A stretch of DNA of 64,000 nt, from contig NZ_CANNEZ010000001.1 in the NCBI RefSeq assembly GCF_947503795.1, positions 1,789,001 through 1,853,000 of the forward strand. The letters are read 5' to 3'. This DNA is from an uncultured Jannaschia sp. (GTDB lineage Bacteria > Pseudomonadota > Alphaproteobacteria > Rhodobacterales > Rhodobacteraceae). Positions 62,414-64,000 of the stretch are shown here, one piece after another. Position numbers and translations under genes: made by a program. The notes under the pieces were generated by a model. It did no database searches, was not told the origin of the DNA, and saw only the letters and a program-made list of their open reading frames with translations. Each line of letters starts with the position of its first letter. Position 1 is the stretch's first letter.

Positions 62414-63235
62414 TCAACCCCCCAGGAAGCTTCGGCGGACTTCGTCATCCGCCAGAAGCTCCTTGCCGGTGCCGGTATGCGCGTTGCGCCCTTGAACCAG
62501 CACATATCCGCGATCCGCGATCTCCAGCGCCTGCCGGGCGTTCTGTTCGACCATCAGGATCGGGATGCCGGTGCGCGAGACCTCGATGATGCGGTCGAAG
62601 AGTTCGTCCATCACGATGGGCGACACGCCGGCTGTCGGCTCGTCCAGCATCAGGACCTTCGGCTTCGTCATCAGCGCACGGCCGACGGCGACCTGTTGGC
62701 GTTGGCCACCCGACAGCTCGCCCGCGGGCTGGAGGCGCTTGTCCTTGAGGATCGGGAACAGGTCGTAGACCTGCGCCATCGTGTCCCGGAAATCGTCGCG
62801 CCGGATGAACGCGCCCATCTCGAGGTTCTCCTCGACGGTGAGCGAGGTGAAGATGTTCGACGTCTGCGGCACGAAGCCCATGCCCTTGGCGACCCGGTCC
62901 TGCGGGCTGAGCTCGGTGATGTCCTCGCCGTCCAGCCGCACGCTGCCCTGTCGCAGGTTCAGCATTCCGAAGACCGCCTTCATGCCCGTCGACTTGCCCG
63001 CGCCGTTGGGGCCGACGATGACCGCGATCTCGCCCGGATCGACCGCGATGGTGCAATCATGCAGGATGTCGGGCCCCTGCCCGTAGCCGCCGGTCATGCT
63101 GTCGCCGACGAGAAAGGCGTTGGTCGTCTCGGGTCGCGCGCCCTCGGCGGTGCCGGCGCTGAGCGTGCCGCCGGGGGGCCGTGTGATCGAGCGGTCCTTG
63201 TTGCCCCGCGCGTCGGCATAGGGATTGTCGGTCAT
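62414..63235 (-). CDS. livF: Branched-chain-type ABC transporter ATP-binding protein LivF
   Basis: A 273-residue ATPase: Walker A VGPNGAGKSTGMKAVFG, signature AGELSGGQRQQVAVGRALMT, Walker B VLMLDEPTAGVSPIVM. An N-terminal extension of about 40 residues (SAGTAEGARPETTNAFLV) precedes the usual domain. Start ATG 63235 overlaps the livG stop by 4 nt. Confidence 0.93.
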   Translation of the reverse strand: MTDNPYADARGNKDRSITRPPGGTLSAGTAEGARPETTNAFLVGDSMTGGYGQGPDILHDCTIAVDPGEIAVIVGPNGAGKSTGMKAVFGMLNLRQGSVRLDGEDITELSPQDRVAKGMGFVPQTSNIFTSLTVEENLEMGAFIRRDDFRDTMAQVYDLFPILKDKRLQPAGELSGGQRQQVAVGRALMTKPKVLMLDEPTAGVSPIVMDELFDRIIEVSRTGIPILMVEQNARQALEIADRGYVLVQGRNAHTGTGKELLADDEVRRSFLGG

Positions 63236-64000
63236 GCCGGCGCCTCCGCCAGCTGGTCCTTATTCTTCAGGCCGGTGCCCAGATAGGCCTCGATCACCTG
63301 CTCGTTGGCCTTGATCTCGGCCAGCGAGCCTTCGGCCAGCACGTGACCCTCGGCCATGCAGATGACGTGGTCGCTGATCTTGCCGATGAAATCCATGTCG
63401 TGCTCGATGACGACGAAGGTATAGCCCCGTTCGGTGTTGAGCCGCAGGATCGCGTCGCCGATGGTGTTCAGAAGCGTCCGGTTCACACCCGCCCCGACCT
63501 CGTCGAGGAACACGATCTTGGCGCCAACCATCATGGTCCGGCCAAGCTCCAGCAGCTTCTTCTGCCCGCCCGAGACCTGGCCCGCGCGCTGCTCTGCCAG
63601 ATGCTCGATCGTCAGGAATTCCAGCACCTCGTCGGCCTTCGCGGCCAGCGCCCGCTCCTCGTCGGCGATGCGACGGCGGCCGAACCAGGTGTTCCAGAGC
63701 GTCTCGCCCGACTGCCCGCCGGGCACCATCATCAGGTTCTCGCGGCAGGTCATGGAATGGAACTCGTGGGCGATTTGGAACGTCCGCAGAAGCCCCTTGT
63801 GGAACAGCTCATGCGGCGGCAGCCCGGTGATATCCTCGCCCGCCATCGTGACGCGCCCGCTGGTCGGCGGCAGGACACCCGCGATCACGTTGAAGAGCGT
63901 GGTCTTCCCCGCACCGTTCGGCCCGATCAGCCCGGTAATGGAAGTCGGCTCGATGGACAGCGACGCGCCGTCCACGGCCCGGAAGCCGCCAAAATGCCGA
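63232..64000 (-). CDS. livG: Branched-chain-type ABC transporter ATP-binding protein LivG (partial)
   Basis: An ATPase with Walker A IGPNGAGKTTLFNVIAG, signature AGQVSGGQKKLLELGRTMMV and Walker B KIVFLDEVGAGVNRTLLNTI. The frame continues upstream to the window edge (FGGFRAVDGASLSI), so the start lies beyond position 64000 and the GTG at 63975 is internal. It opens the liv operon read here. Confidence 0.93.
   Translation of the reverse strand, partial: RHFGGFRAVDGASLSIEPTSITGLIGPNGAGKTTLFNVIAGVLPPTSGRVTMAGEDITGLPPHELFHKGLLRTFQIAHEFHSMTCRENLMMVPGGQSGETLWNTWFGRRRIADEERALAAKADEVLEFLTIEHLAEQRAGQVSGGQKKLLELGRTMMVGAKIVFLDEVGAGVNRTLLNTIGDAILRLNTERGYTFVVIEHDMDFIGKISDHVICMAEGHVLAEGSLAEIKANEQVIEAYLGTGLKNKDQLAEAPA

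Overview
The window is a GC-rich chromosomal segment from an alphaproteobacterium. Gene content and order point to Rhodobacterales (Rhodobacter/Roseobacter type): a full gene transfer agent (GTA) operon of the RcGTA family, its separate holin/endolysin pair, a hemA-type 5-aminolevulinate synthase, an E1-beta with its own lipoyl domain, tandem GAPDH genes and a Calvin/glycolysis-type tkt-gap-gap-pgk-fba series. No tRNA, rRNA, CRISPR array or insertion sequence was seen. Assignments come from reading the translated proteins and the DNA by eye; no database search was run.

Layout. 1-7.4 kb: tail of an unknown gene, an ATP-grasp ligase, biotin transporter bioY, an SDR, zapA with a coiled-coil partner, transketolase, a NYN-LOTUS protein and a DUF808 membrane protein. 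7.4-16.5 kb: central carbon genes (two GAPDHs with a 47-aa membrane protein between them, pgk, class I fba, a FtsB-like protein, pdhA-pdhB-pdhC). LacI-type palindromes with core TTA-R-CG-Y-TAA sit before gap1, gap2 and pdhA and suggest shared control, probably by a CceR-like regulator. 16.5-31.2 kb (minus strand): cysE, then the GTA operon g1 to g15 encoding terminase, portal, protease, capsid, connectors, tail tube, tape measure, baseplate hub, peptidase and the large tail-tip protein. There are no integration or replication genes, so it is a domesticated particle and not a prophage.

31.2-39.7 kb: mltG-fabF, small secreted and DUF2087 proteins, an enoyl-CoA hydratase homologue, ccmF-ccmH, and the probable GTA lysis pair (3TM holin, GH108 endolysin). 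39.8-46.9 kb: a cytochrome b561-YceI fusion, fabD-fabG-acpP, murI-ccmE-DMT transporter and a FadL-type outer membrane protein. 47-57.2 kb: a DMT transporter overlapping a P-loop protein, metA (probably the acetyl-CoA form), an alpha/beta hydrolase, ppk2 with a TetR regulator, a small secreted protein, hemA, a RodZ-like protein and ispG. 57.2-64 kb: a dimethylglycine/sarcosine dehydrogenase-like flavoprotein facing a branched-chain-type ABC transporter operon (livG-livF-small secreted protein-livH-livM) that runs off the right edge.

The most notable points are the GTA operon with hairpins at three internal or leading junctions and cysE attached at its end; the distant lysis module whose endolysin carries an EF-hand-like loop; the operator set over gap/gap/pdh; the two GAPDHs with different cofactor-selecting residues; a gene-conversion-like tract in the duplicated lipoyl domain; and the unannotated 47-aa protein between the GAPDHs.
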